This document shows positions 9,265 to 16,129 of a stretch of DNA of 64,000 nucleotides, in pieces. This DNA comes from Xanthocytophaga flava (GTDB lineage Bacteria > Bacteroidota > Bacteroidia > Cytophagales > 172606-1): contig NZ_JASJOR010000017.1 in the NCBI RefSeq assembly GCF_030068545.1, positions 147,831 through 211,830 on the forward strand, in the 5' to 3' direction. The position numbers and the translations under genes are program-made. Numbering within the stretch: position 1 is the first letter of the stretch; each line of letters starts with the position of its first letter. The notes beneath the pieces were generated by a model. The model saw only the letters and a program-made list of their open reading frames with translations. It was not told where the DNA came from and did no database searches.

Positions 9265-9386
9265 GCAGAAGTGGCGCAATTGGAAGACGCACTCAATACA
9301 GTTCTGAAAGGATGACCCCCAATGGGGGGTTAGTGGCACGACTACCCTTATTAGTATAGTTGCAGGTTCAAGCCCTGCCTTCTGTT
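9265..9386 (+). ncRNA. tRNA-like RNA with an enlarged anticodon region
   Basis: A 7-bp acceptor stem (GCAGAAG 9265-9271 with CTTCTGT 9379-9385) encloses a D-arm (GCG/CGC, loop containing the conserved GG) and a perfect T-arm (GCAGG, TTCAAGC loop, CCTGC; 9362-9378). Total length is 122 nt against 73-90 for ordinary tRNAs, with no encoded CCA. Between the D and T arms, ACTcAATA (9291-9298) can pair with TATTAGT (9349-9355), leaving a normal 6-nt variable region and a 50-nt inserted domain with its own hairpin (ACCCCC/GGGGGT). No convincing anticodon loop is present; a CAG triplet at 9299-9301 lacks the expected preceding T. A promoter element and a strong terminator flank it, so it is probably transcribed alone. 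Confidence 0.6.
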
Positions 9387-9389
9387 AAA

Positions 9390-9427
9390 AACAAGCCCAA
9401 ACTTCCATGTTGGGCTTGTTTGGTTTT
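9390..9427 (+). terminator. Intrinsic terminator of the tRNA-like RNA
   Basis: AACAAGCCCAA (9390-9400) pairs perfectly with TTGGGCTTGTT (9410-9420), followed by TGGTTTT. It starts 4 nt after the tRNA-like 3' end. Confidence 0.85.
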
Positions 9428-9496
9428 CAGCATGTCCACATAACAGGTTTGATGGTATTTTCCACTTATTCATCTTTGAATGAATTGGGTTATTCT

Positions 9497-10249
9497 TTAT
9501 CTCATACCTCCAGACGCTGCTATTTTTTCTCCCGTAATCCAGGCAGCCTCATCGGATGCAAGAAACGCTACAACCGGAGCCACTTCTTCCGGCTTGCCAA
9601 CTCGGCCAAGCGGAGTGGCAGCAAGCAAGGCTTGTTCAATAGCTGAGCCTGTCAGACCCAGTGCTCGGGCACCTTCCGTATCTGTATTGCCCGGAGCAAC
9701 CGTATTGACCCGAATGTTACGTGGTGCAAGTTCTCTGGAAAGGGAAATAGTTAGTGCATTTAAAGCAGCTTTGGTGGATGCATACAAACTTGTATAAGGT
9801 CCTGGATTCTGACCTGCCACAGAGCTGATATTGATAATACTTCCACCCGAAGCAGGAAAATAATTCAATGCCTGTTGAATAGTAAGGATTGGGCCCAATA
9901 CATTTGTGTGGTACTGCTGTTGAAAATCAGTTTCTGAAATACTTTCCACTGGACCAAATCGGCTTATCGCAGCATTGTTTACAAGTACATCAACTTGTCC
10001 AAACACTTCCTGTACTTTTGCAAACAACTTTTGTACATCAGCAGATTTAGCTACATCTGCCTGTACCGCAATGGCTTTTCCACCCTGCGCTGTAATTGTA
10101 CTGACAATACGTTCTGCATTGGTTTGATCACTTACATAATTTACCACAACAGCAGCCCCTTGTGCTGCTAAAGTCTGGGCAATGGCTGCCCCTATTCCTT
10201 TGGATGCGCCAGTTACAACGGCAATTTTTCCTTCTAGTTTTGTTTTCAT
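9497..10249 (-). CDS. SDR-family oxidoreductase, FabG-like
   Basis: 250 residues, the classic short-chain dehydrogenase length. Visible motifs: the cofactor turn TGASKGIGAAIA (residues 14-25), NNAAIS (about 89-94), a catalytic serine in INISSVAG, Y-x-x-x-K (YASTKAALNA, about 155-164), and the C-terminal GEKIAASGG loop. It would reduce or oxidise a carbonyl or hydroxyl using NAD(P)(H). It diverges from the HxlR regulator at 10355 across a 105-bp gap containing a 32-bp palindrome, the usual arrangement for HxlR-controlled SDR genes in this phylum. Confidence 0.94.
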   Translation of the reverse strand: MKTKLEGKIAVVTGASKGIGAAIAQTLAAQGAAVVVNYVSDQTNAERIVSTITAQGGKAIAVQADVAKSADVQKLFAKVQEVFGQVDVLVNNAAISRFGPVESISETDFQQQYHTNVLGPILTIQQALNYFPASGGSIINISSVAGQNPGPYTSLYASTKAALNALTISLSRELAPRNIRVNTVAPGNTDTEGARALGLTGSAIEQALLAATPLGRVGKPEEVAPVVAFLASDEAAWITGEKIAASGGMR

Positions 10250-10305
10250 GTGATTCTGATTTGTAGAAGCAAAATTAATATCACTACCTTTACGTTAGAT
10301 ATGAG

Positions 10306-10337
10306 TTTCCCATTGGAAAGTAGTTTCCGCTGGGAAA
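10306..10337. promoter_or_regulatory. 32-bp nested palindrome, candidate HxlR operator
   Basis: Outer arms TTTCCCA and TGGGAAA enclose inner arms GGAAA and TTTCC, so nearly the whole 32 bp is self-complementary. It lies 18 bp before the HxlR start and 57 bp before the divergent SDR start. Confidence 0.65.
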
Positions 10338-10354
10338 GTAGGTTCTAATATTGT

Positions 10355-10732
10355 ATGCGAAAAAAGATTTTTATAGACGAAAAGCCGCTCCAGTGTCCAA
10401 GCCAGCTAAGGGCTATTCATGATACGATGGATTTGCTAGATGGTAAATGGAAAATTACCATTATCGGTTGTTTAAGCTTTGGCAATAAACGTTTTATGGA
10501 TCTGCAGCGCGAGGTGGAAGGAATAGGTTCCAAAATGCTCTCCAAAGAACTACAGGAACTGGAAATCAATGGTTTGGTCAGTAGAACAGTGATGAACACC
10601 CGACCGGTCACGGTTGAATATGCGCTCACATCATATGGCCAAACATTGAGACCCATTCTGTGGGAAATGGCAAAATGGGGACAAACTCACAGAAAGAAGA
10701 TTTTTTCTGACAATGAAGATCTGGAAAGCTAG
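10355..10732 (+). CDS. HxlR-family winged-helix regulator
   Basis: 125 residues, normal for HxlR. Key blocks: C-x-n start (QCPSQL), MDLLDGKWKITIIGCLSFG, RFMDLQREVEGIGSKMLSKE, LQELEINGLVSRTV, and PVTVEYALTSYGQTL followed by WG. HxlR proteins bind DNA as dimers and often sense aldehydes or redox state. The palindrome in the divergent promoter is the probable binding site, controlling both this gene and the SDR gene. Confidence 0.93.
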   Translation: MRKKIFIDEKPLQCPSQLRAIHDTMDLLDGKWKITIIGCLSFGNKRFMDLQREVEGIGSKMLSKELQELEINGLVSRTVMNTRPVTVEYALTSYGQTLRPILWEMAKWGQTHRKKIFSDNEDLES

Positions 10733-10753
10733 TTCTGCTTTCTGAAACCTATG

Positions 10754-11617
10754 CTACAACTGGTAAGCAGGCTTATACATCCCCTGAGCAAGATCTGCTA
10801 CTTCGTTGAAGAGTGATTTTAGCAGAGTCACATTCTCAGATAGGGTATCCATATCAACACATAAAACAGCATTGATCTTATCTGTCAGATGTGGAGGTTT
10901 TATGGTTGATTGTTCCAAGACCTGAATAGCTCTTTTATCACTGATAGGATAGAGTTCATTCAGGGCAAACAAGGCGGTCACTATGTTTTTGATTGCTCTC
11001 GTGAGACAACCCAGCGTGTTATAGACATCTTGTTTGGCAGCAAAAGAATCACCATGCCAGATGGTAAATTCAGCAGACCATAAAGATTGTTGTACCACCA
11101 ACTGTTTTAGCTTGGGAGGGTATGTCTGTACTGCTGATTTTAGCCTGGCAATGATGCCTTCCGGGTCATACAACGGAATGCACACCTGAGTTTCTGCCAG
11201 AAAGATAATAGAGGAAAAACCATAAGGAGGTTGTTGTTCAAAATGGTTCTCCCATAAGCCTTCCTGCGCATTCTCAATAGTCGTCGTTATCTGTTCGATG
11301 TTCTTGTAAAGCAAATCAACTTTTCCATACGCCGTTTTTACCCAGGCACCTCCATTTACCCATGGACCCCATTCATAAAAACCCGTAACTGTCGGGCTAC
11401 TGTCTTTTGCATATTTCTTTGCGATAGCCTGTATTTCCCTGATATCAAAAGGAGCTTTTTCGTAATAATAGATTCCTACATCCAGATCAGAAGTCTCCGT
11501 TGCTGTTCCTGTTGCATAAGAACCACCTAATACAATCGCCTGGACATTTGTAAGACCTTTTAAGTCGTTTACAATAGTGTCTAGTATCTCTTGCTTTTCC
11601 TTAGGAAGTATCATCAT
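10754..11617 (-). CDS. Nucleotidyltransferase-domain protein
   Basis: 287 residues. The N-terminal domain has the signature VLGGSYATGTATETSDLDVG (a GGSxAxG turn plus D-x-D), as in kanamycin/streptomycin nucleotidyltransferases, and a possible third acidic residue in KVDLLY. The C-terminal two-thirds is helical and resembles the DUF4111/DUF4037-type partner domain. The substrate is unknown; transfer of a nucleotide to an antibiotic or small molecule is possible. The start at 11617 (MMILPKEKQ) may be the second methionine. A 28-bp-periodic palindrome array lies 157 bp upstream of the start. Confidence 0.85.
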   Translation of the reverse strand: MMILPKEKQEILDTIVNDLKGLTNVQAIVLGGSYATGTATETSDLDVGIYYYEKAPFDIREIQAIAKKYAKDSSPTVTGFYEWGPWVNGGAWVKTAYGKVDLLYKNIEQITTTIENAQEGLWENHFEQQPPYGFSSIIFLAETQVCIPLYDPEGIIARLKSAVQTYPPKLKQLVVQQSLWSAEFTIWHGDSFAAKQDVYNTLGCLTRAIKNIVTALFALNELYPISDKRAIQVLEQSTIKPPHLTDKINAVLCVDMDTLSENVTLLKSLFNEVADLAQGMYKPAYQL

Positions 11618-11773
11618 TGTATGTAATCGAAAAATAAAACACCAGATAAATCAACACTCAAGATATATAACTTCCTGTAAATAAGAATAAAAGAGATGAA
11701 AAATGACACATCCCTGCTACTGGATTTTATCACATCAGTTTACGTGGTGTTTAGTTTGTCTCACAAAGTAATT

Positions 11774-12026
11774 TGATGAGAATTCACGCCAAAAAGTTTT
11801 CTGTGCAGAGTTCATCGCATGAAAGGGATTGAGCATAGTTCTATGCAAACTATTTTTTTGTAAGGGCAGCCCAACCTCATCAGTCACCAAACAAATTGCA
11901 TTTTATTCCGATCACTTTCATTGATGCGCATAACTTACCGCAAATTAAATTTTGACCAGAACTCCGATCATTTTTTCCTTTGCGCATAACTCACGGCAAA
12001 AAAGAATTTGATCGGAATTCACCGCA
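11774..12026. repeat. 28-bp-periodic array of 18-bp palindromes, array 1
   Basis: Eight 18-bp units start at 11774, 11802, 11830, 11897, 11925, 11953, 11981 and 12009; every step is exactly 28 bp except one of 67. Examples are TGCGCATAACTTACCGCA and TGATCGGAATTCACCGCA. The units are imperfect palindromes of a consensus near TGCGGTGAATTCACCGCA, separated by 10-bp spacers. The array lies in the gap 11618-12421, which otherwise holds only repeat B and a terminator. The same design occurs at 51978-52232. Confidence 0.85.
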
Positions 12027-12140
12027 AAAGGTGCTCTACACATACACGATTCCTCCAGAATTTTGAGGAAAAGAATTTTACTTTGATTCCATACATAATG
12101 GATCATCTTTAAGAAGCTGCAAGATACCTTCAATCGCTAA

Positions 12141-12247
12141 TGGTCGTATAGGTGCGTTGGGAATCTTTTCTCCGCGAGGTTGGCCTTTGGCCTGTGGGCG
12201 GGAGGATCGGTGAAAAGTGTCCTTTTTTGAACAAGCAAAAAAGTACC
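12141..12247 (-). repeat. Repeat family B, copy 1
   Basis: About 107 bp: a TAGGTGCGT end, a GC-rich palindromic middle (CCGCGAGGTTGGCCTTTGGC), GAAAAG arms and a CTTGTT/GCAAAAAAG end. Other copies are at 26313, 26576 and 36153. Confidence 0.75.
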
Positions 12248-12357
12248 ATGTTGCAAGTAGAATAAAGATCAGAAATTTGAGAAAAGAAAGGAAGGAGGTT
12301 GCATATTATCTCATTCTGAATCACATCGAAAGTCACTCATGCTATACACAAATAAGC

Positions 12358-12388
12358 AATGCAAGTAAGAATATCTCTTACTTGCATT
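12358..12388 (-). terminator. Hairpin downstream of the 12422 lipoprotein gene
   Basis: AATGCAAGTAAGA pairs with TCTTACTTGCATT, a perfect 13-bp stem with a 5-nt loop, 33 bp after the stop of the minus-strand lipoprotein gene. Confidence 0.65.
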
Positions 12389-12421
12389 TGAAATGAGCCC
12401 TATTCTAATAACCTATTGGAT

Positions 12422-13270
12422 TTACCAATAGCTATATCTATGTATGGCAGCTGGCACATGCGAATAGCCTTCCAGCTTTGTAGCACGTTCCACAGGCAAA
12501 CCAGCAGAAGAATATACATAGGTATACAATTCTTTAGAACTAGGTGTTTCCCGATAACCTGGATTATTGGTAAACAATTTAACCCCTGGCAGATAATACT
12601 CACTACTGATCAACGGCATCGGATTAGGTTGGCTGTCATAATTGCCATAGAGCACATTGTAAGAGAATTTCAGATCCGACTCCTGCCCACTGGCAGCTCC
12701 GGAAACCGCAATACGGGTCAGATTGCCATTGGCGTCATAGCTATAGTCATCCACAGTGAGAAAGCCACTGATATAGCTACGCTGGCTTTCACGGATAAGC
12801 TTCCCATTGGCATAGGTAAAGTGGTGTCGGTACGATACCTCATTATAGCCATTGTAAGTAACAATCTCGGATACAAGATCTCCGTCATAGGTGTAAATCG
12901 CATACGAAGGATGTTTGGTAAAGTTGAGACGAACAGGACGGCCATTCTCATATACAATGGTATATCCTATGTTGCTATACGAATCATATCCGGTCAGTTG
13001 ATAGGTAGCATCATAGCTAAGTTTGATTGTCCCCATCTGACTCAACAGGTTGCCTGGTCCCTGTGGCTGTTCCGTATCCCCGCTGTCAGTAGGGATTGTG
13101 TCTTGCGGAATGGTATCGGATGGAATCGTATCCTGTGGAGATTCTGAATCACCAGGCTTGTCTGACGAGTGCTCTGTATCAGGCAGAATAATAGAATCTT
13201 TCTTGCAGGATGAAAAAGAGATAGCAGAAAATACAATTGCTGCTATACATAGTAACTTCATAGTTTTCAT
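12422..13270 (-). CDS. Lipoprotein with YD-like beta repeats
   Basis: 282 residues. A lipoprotein signal peptide is clear (CIAAIVFSAISFSSCKKD, lipidated Cys at about 21). A low-complexity linker with repeated DTIP-S/Q/T-DTIP units spans about 40-65. The rest is a series of short beta hairpins resembling YD/RHS-type repeats (YDSYSNIGYTIVYENGRP, YSYDANGNLTRI). It would sit on the outer membrane. The protein at 54574 has the same layout. Function unknown. Confidence 0.8.
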   Translation of the reverse strand: MKTMKLLCIAAIVFSAISFSSCKKDSIILPDTEHSSDKPGDSESPQDTIPSDTIPQDTIPTDSGDTEQPQGPGNLLSQMGTIKLSYDATYQLTGYDSYSNIGYTIVYENGRPVRLNFTKHPSYAIYTYDGDLVSEIVTYNGYNEVSYRHHFTYANGKLIRESQRSYISGFLTVDDYSYDANGNLTRIAVSGAASGQESDLKFSYNVLYGNYDSQPNPMPLISSEYYLPGVKLFTNNPGYRETPSSKELYTYVYSSAGLPVERATKLEGYSHVPAAIHRYSYW

Positions 13271-13556
13271 AAATGTGTAGTGTTAAGTTGTTAACTGTGT
13301 GGTGTAGTGAATAATGAGTTTGGAGGTAAGACAGGAAGCGAAGAAGGATGGTTGCCCGGAGAATAAAAAAAATAAAATAATTTATTGACAACCAGATTAC
13401 AGGTTACGAAGCAACTTTTTATGCGAATAAGTCAGCATATACCGGTATCAGGATAAGTAAATTTGTTGACCTACTTAAATTTTAAAAAACAATTGCGAAA
13501 CCGAAAAGTTGCACATACATTTGCAACCATTCGGTTTCACTAAAACAATCAGGCCT

Positions 13557-13880
13557 ATGCGTAGAGACATTTTTCAAGCCGTTGCAGACCCAACAAGGAG
13601 AGCCATTATAGCCTTAATTGCATTACAGGCGATGACACCCAATGCCATTGCCGACAACTTCAACACGACACGACAAGCTGTGTCAAAACATTTACGCATT
13701 TTAACAGAATGCGAACTTGTCAAACAAGAACAAAAAGGAAGAGAAATCTACTACTCACTTGAAATTGACAAATTAAAAGAAGTAGACAAGTGGATGGAGC
13801 AATTCCGAAAAATCTGGGAGACTCGATATAATCAACTGGATGATGTATTAGTAAAACTAAAAAACAATAAAAATGAATAA
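13557..13880 (+). CDS. ArsR-family metalloregulator-like HTH protein
   Basis: 107 residues from the ATG at 13557; an upstream extension to 13509 is possible but does not fit the family. Motifs: RDIFQAVADPTRRAIIALI, MTPNAIADNFNTTRQAVSKH (recognition helix), then LRILTECELVKQEQKGREIY (wing). No metal-binding cysteines are seen. It overlaps the next gene by 8 bp; ArsR-SRPBCC pairs are a common unit. The two genes are more AT-rich and use different codons from their neighbours, suggesting transfer from another Bacteroidota lineage. Confidence 0.93.
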   Translation: MRRDIFQAVADPTRRAIIALIALQAMTPNAIADNFNTTRQAVSKHLRILTECELVKQEQKGREIYYSLEIDKLKEVDKWMEQFRKIWETRYNQLDDVLVKLKNNKNE

Positions 13881-14376
13881 TTTACTATTTGACTTTACGG
13901 TTGACAAATCAACCAAATCTGTATTCGTAACAAGAGAGTTTGATGCCGAGCTTTCACTTGTTTGGGACGCATTTACGAAAAAAGAAATCCTTGACCAATG
14001 GTGGGCACCCAAACCGTGGGTTTCCAAAACCAAATCAATGGAATTCAAAGTTGGTGGACGAAGGTTTTATGCAATGGTTAGCCCGGAAGGACAAGAAAGC
14101 TGGCAAATACAAGACTATACGTCCATTAGCCCTAAAACTAACTTCAAATATGTAAGTGTATTTGCAGACAAAGACGAAAATCCTCATTTGCCAGGTTCGA
14201 ATTGGGATTTGAATTTCAGTGAGCAAAATGGAATAACTAAAGTTAGCATTACTATTTACAACGAATCTCTTGAAAGAATGGAACAGATGATTGAAATGGG
14301 TTTCCAGGGAGGTTTCACTATGACACTAAACGAATTGGCAGTGTTGCTGACGACTTTATCAGTAGAGAAGAAATAA
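13873..14376 (+). CDS. SRPBCC (AHSA1-like) domain protein
   Basis: 167 residues with the START-like fold of the Aha1 C-terminal family: VTREFDAELSLVWDAFTKKE near the N-terminus, the DQWWAPKPW motif at about 38-46, GGRRFYAMVSPEG, and a long C-terminal helix (EQMIEMGFQGGFTMTLNEL). These proteins bind hydrophobic ligands; the ligand is not evident. Translation is coupled to the ArsR gene, which probably controls it. Confidence 0.92.
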   Translation: MNNLLFDFTVDKSTKSVFVTREFDAELSLVWDAFTKKEILDQWWAPKPWVSKTKSMEFKVGGRRFYAMVSPEGQESWQIQDYTSISPKTNFKYVSVFADKDENPHLPGSNWDLNFSEQNGITKVSITIYNESLERMEQMIEMGFQGGFTMTLNELAVLLTTLSVEKK

Positions 14377-14389
14377 AAAATTGCCCATA

Positions 14390-14508
14390 CCAAGGTATTG
14401 CCCAAAGTGGGGGACTGAACCACTTCGATTGGAGATTTCGCACAAGGTTCAACTTTTGTTGTTCAATTGAGCTTTTGTGGTAAAAATCCCGCCTTTGGCA
14501 ATACCTGG
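14390..14508. repeat. 119-bp inverted repeat after the ArsR/SRPBCC pair
   Basis: CCAAGGTATTGCCCAAAG at 14390-14407 is matched in inverted orientation at 14492-14508 (CCTTTGGCAATACCTGG) with about 85 bp between. It lies 13 bp after the SRPBCC stop. The remaining 344 bp up to the next gene (14509-14852) show nothing I recognise. Confidence 0.55.
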
Positions 14509-14852
14509 ACCGCCCGAACAACAAATCCTTCCACCGACTCTGCTAAAGTCCATTGCCTCACCACAATGAGATCCGTGTCGGTTAGCTTTGGTACGTTAAG
14601 CAACTGACAAAGACGAAGAAAAGAGCATTACACTAATTTGCCTTGGTTCCTGAATAGCTCCTCCCTCTGGAAACCCTTCTTTGTAACCCTTTTAGTGGGC
14701 AGTTATCATTGCACCCGATCCAGTCTCTTTGCAATACTTAAAAAATTTCAAAATAAAAGAATCCTCTCAGGCAACCGTTCATTGACAGATTCTGTCTTCT
14801 CTCACAGAAAGTATTTGTGCGTGTCTGGAATTTACTAAAATTGTCAAGTATA

Positions 14853-15527
14853 ATGAAAAGCTCTTTGCGCCATCTGGGAGCCCTGACGGGAAGTCTTGTA
14901 CTCTTGTTTTTATTGGGAGGGTGTACAACTCCGGAAGATATAATCCCCGGATCATCTAATAACTTCGAGTTATATGAGGATGATGTTTATGCCTTTGGTG
15001 GAGGTGGAATTATACGGATGGACCCACTCGGAAATGATAGCCTGAAAACGGCGGTTACGGTCACCTTTGGTCAGCCTCGTCATGGAACACTGAGTATAGA
15101 ACCTGATGGCGATACCTATTATAAACCAGAAAATGGATTCTTTGGAACAGATAGCCTGACATATGAGGCATGTAGTGAAAGTACCTGTAAAACACAAAAA
15201 ATACGGCTTCATATAGAAGTTCCTCTGGACCCAAATAACTGTACGAATGTTGTGGTGGCGGACTCTCTGCAAACAACCCGAAATACACCCAAAGGCATCC
15301 GGATATTTGAAAATGATATCATCTGTCCAATGGCTGGCAGGTCTGTCTATGCACCGCAGCTAGGCACATTTCGTACTATTGAGTATGCAGGTAGTTATAA
15401 AAACACCATTTATGTATACCAGCCACCGAAAGATTTTACTGGTGAAGATTCGTTTCGCTATCGGGTTTATCCGGACCAGAATTACAATACCTATCTGGAG
15501 GTGATTGTAAAGGTGAAAGTTAACTAA
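14853..15527 (+). CDS. Ig-like-domain lipoprotein
   Basis: 224 residues from the ATG at 14853, which opens a lipoprotein signal (GSLVLLFLLGGCTTPE). The body holds two bacterial Ig/cadherin-like domains with the typical GTLSIEPDGDTYYKPENGF and GTDSLTYEAC pattern (residues about 55-125), repeated as GEDSFRYRVYP near the C-terminus. Such domains make extracellular adhesive or scaffolding proteins. It precedes the sigma/anti-sigma pair on the same strand and could belong to its regulon. Confidence 0.82.
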   Translation: MKSSLRHLGALTGSLVLLFLLGGCTTPEDIIPGSSNNFELYEDDVYAFGGGGIIRMDPLGNDSLKTAVTVTFGQPRHGTLSIEPDGDTYYKPENGFFGTDSLTYEACSESTCKTQKIRLHIEVPLDPNNCTNVVVADSLQTTRNTPKGIRIFENDIICPMAGRSVYAPQLGTFRTIEYAGSYKNTIYVYQPPKDFTGEDSFRYRVYPDQNYNTYLEVIVKVKVN

Positions 15528-15586
15528 TACCAGCGGAATCGAACCAACTATAATAGCAACATCACTCCTTTTTAACTTTAAACTAC

Positions 15587-16129
15587 GTGCATTCAGAACA
15601 GGAAATCATTGCGGGATGTCAGCAGCAAAAACCAGCTTTTCAGGAAAAGCTGTATCAGCTCTATTCCCGAAAGATGATGGCTGTCTGTATGCGGTATACA
15701 CGGTCCAGATTTGAGGCAGAAGATATATTCCACGAAGCCTTTGTCAGGGTGTTTGCCAATATTCACACATACAATGGAGGTTCTTTTGAAGGATGGTTAC
15801 GACGTATTTTTGTAAATACTGCGATTAACCATTACCACAAAAACCGTAAATACCAGGATCATCTTGACTATAGTCTGGTAGAAGAAAGCTCTCCGGCAGA
15901 GGATGATATAGTAAGCCAGATCAGCAGTCAGGAATTGCTGGCACTCATCAATCAGTTACCAGAAGGGTATCGACTGGTATTTAATTTATATGTAGTAGAA
16001 GGGTTTACCCATCGTGAAATTGCCGATATGCTCCAGATTGCCGAAGGAACTTCCAAGTCCCAGCTGGCAAAAGCGAAAAATTATCTAAAGGATCTTTTGC
16101 ATAAATATTCAATCTCTGAGAAATGCTGA
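15587..16129 (+). CDS. ECF RNA polymerase sigma factor
   Basis: 180 residues from a GTG start. Sigma region 2 is visible (YTRSRFEAEDIFHEAFVRVF, residues about 38-57, with the WLRRIFVNTAINHY helix) and region 4 with its HTH (LPEGYRLVFNLYVVEGFTHR through EIADMLQIAEGTSKSQLAKA). It directs RNA polymerase to a special promoter set. It overlaps the next gene by 7 bp; that gene encodes its probable anti-sigma factor. Confidence 0.95.
   Translation: MHSEQEIIAGCQQQKPAFQEKLYQLYSRKMMAVCMRYTRSRFEAEDIFHEAFVRVFANIHTYNGGSFEGWLRRIFVNTAINHYHKNRKYQDHLDYSLVEESSPAEDDIVSQISSQELLALINQLPEGYRLVFNLYVVEGFTHREIADMLQIAEGTSKSQLAKAKNYLKDLLHKYSISEKC

Noticed and set aside
9265..9386. Amber-suppressor tRNA for the TAG in the PAS gene just upstream
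   Set aside because: No CTA triplet sits in a 7-nt anticodon loop with a preceding T; the proximity alone is not evidence.
11774..12026. Periodic repeats that could be taken for a CRISPR array (also 51978-52232)
   Set aside because: Units are 18 bp and degenerate, spacers only 10 bp, and no cas gene is present; this is an operator- or iteron-like array.
12416..13147. 243-codon plus-strand frame opposite the lipoprotein gene
   Set aside because: Shadow of the minus-strand lipoprotein, which has a proper signal peptide.
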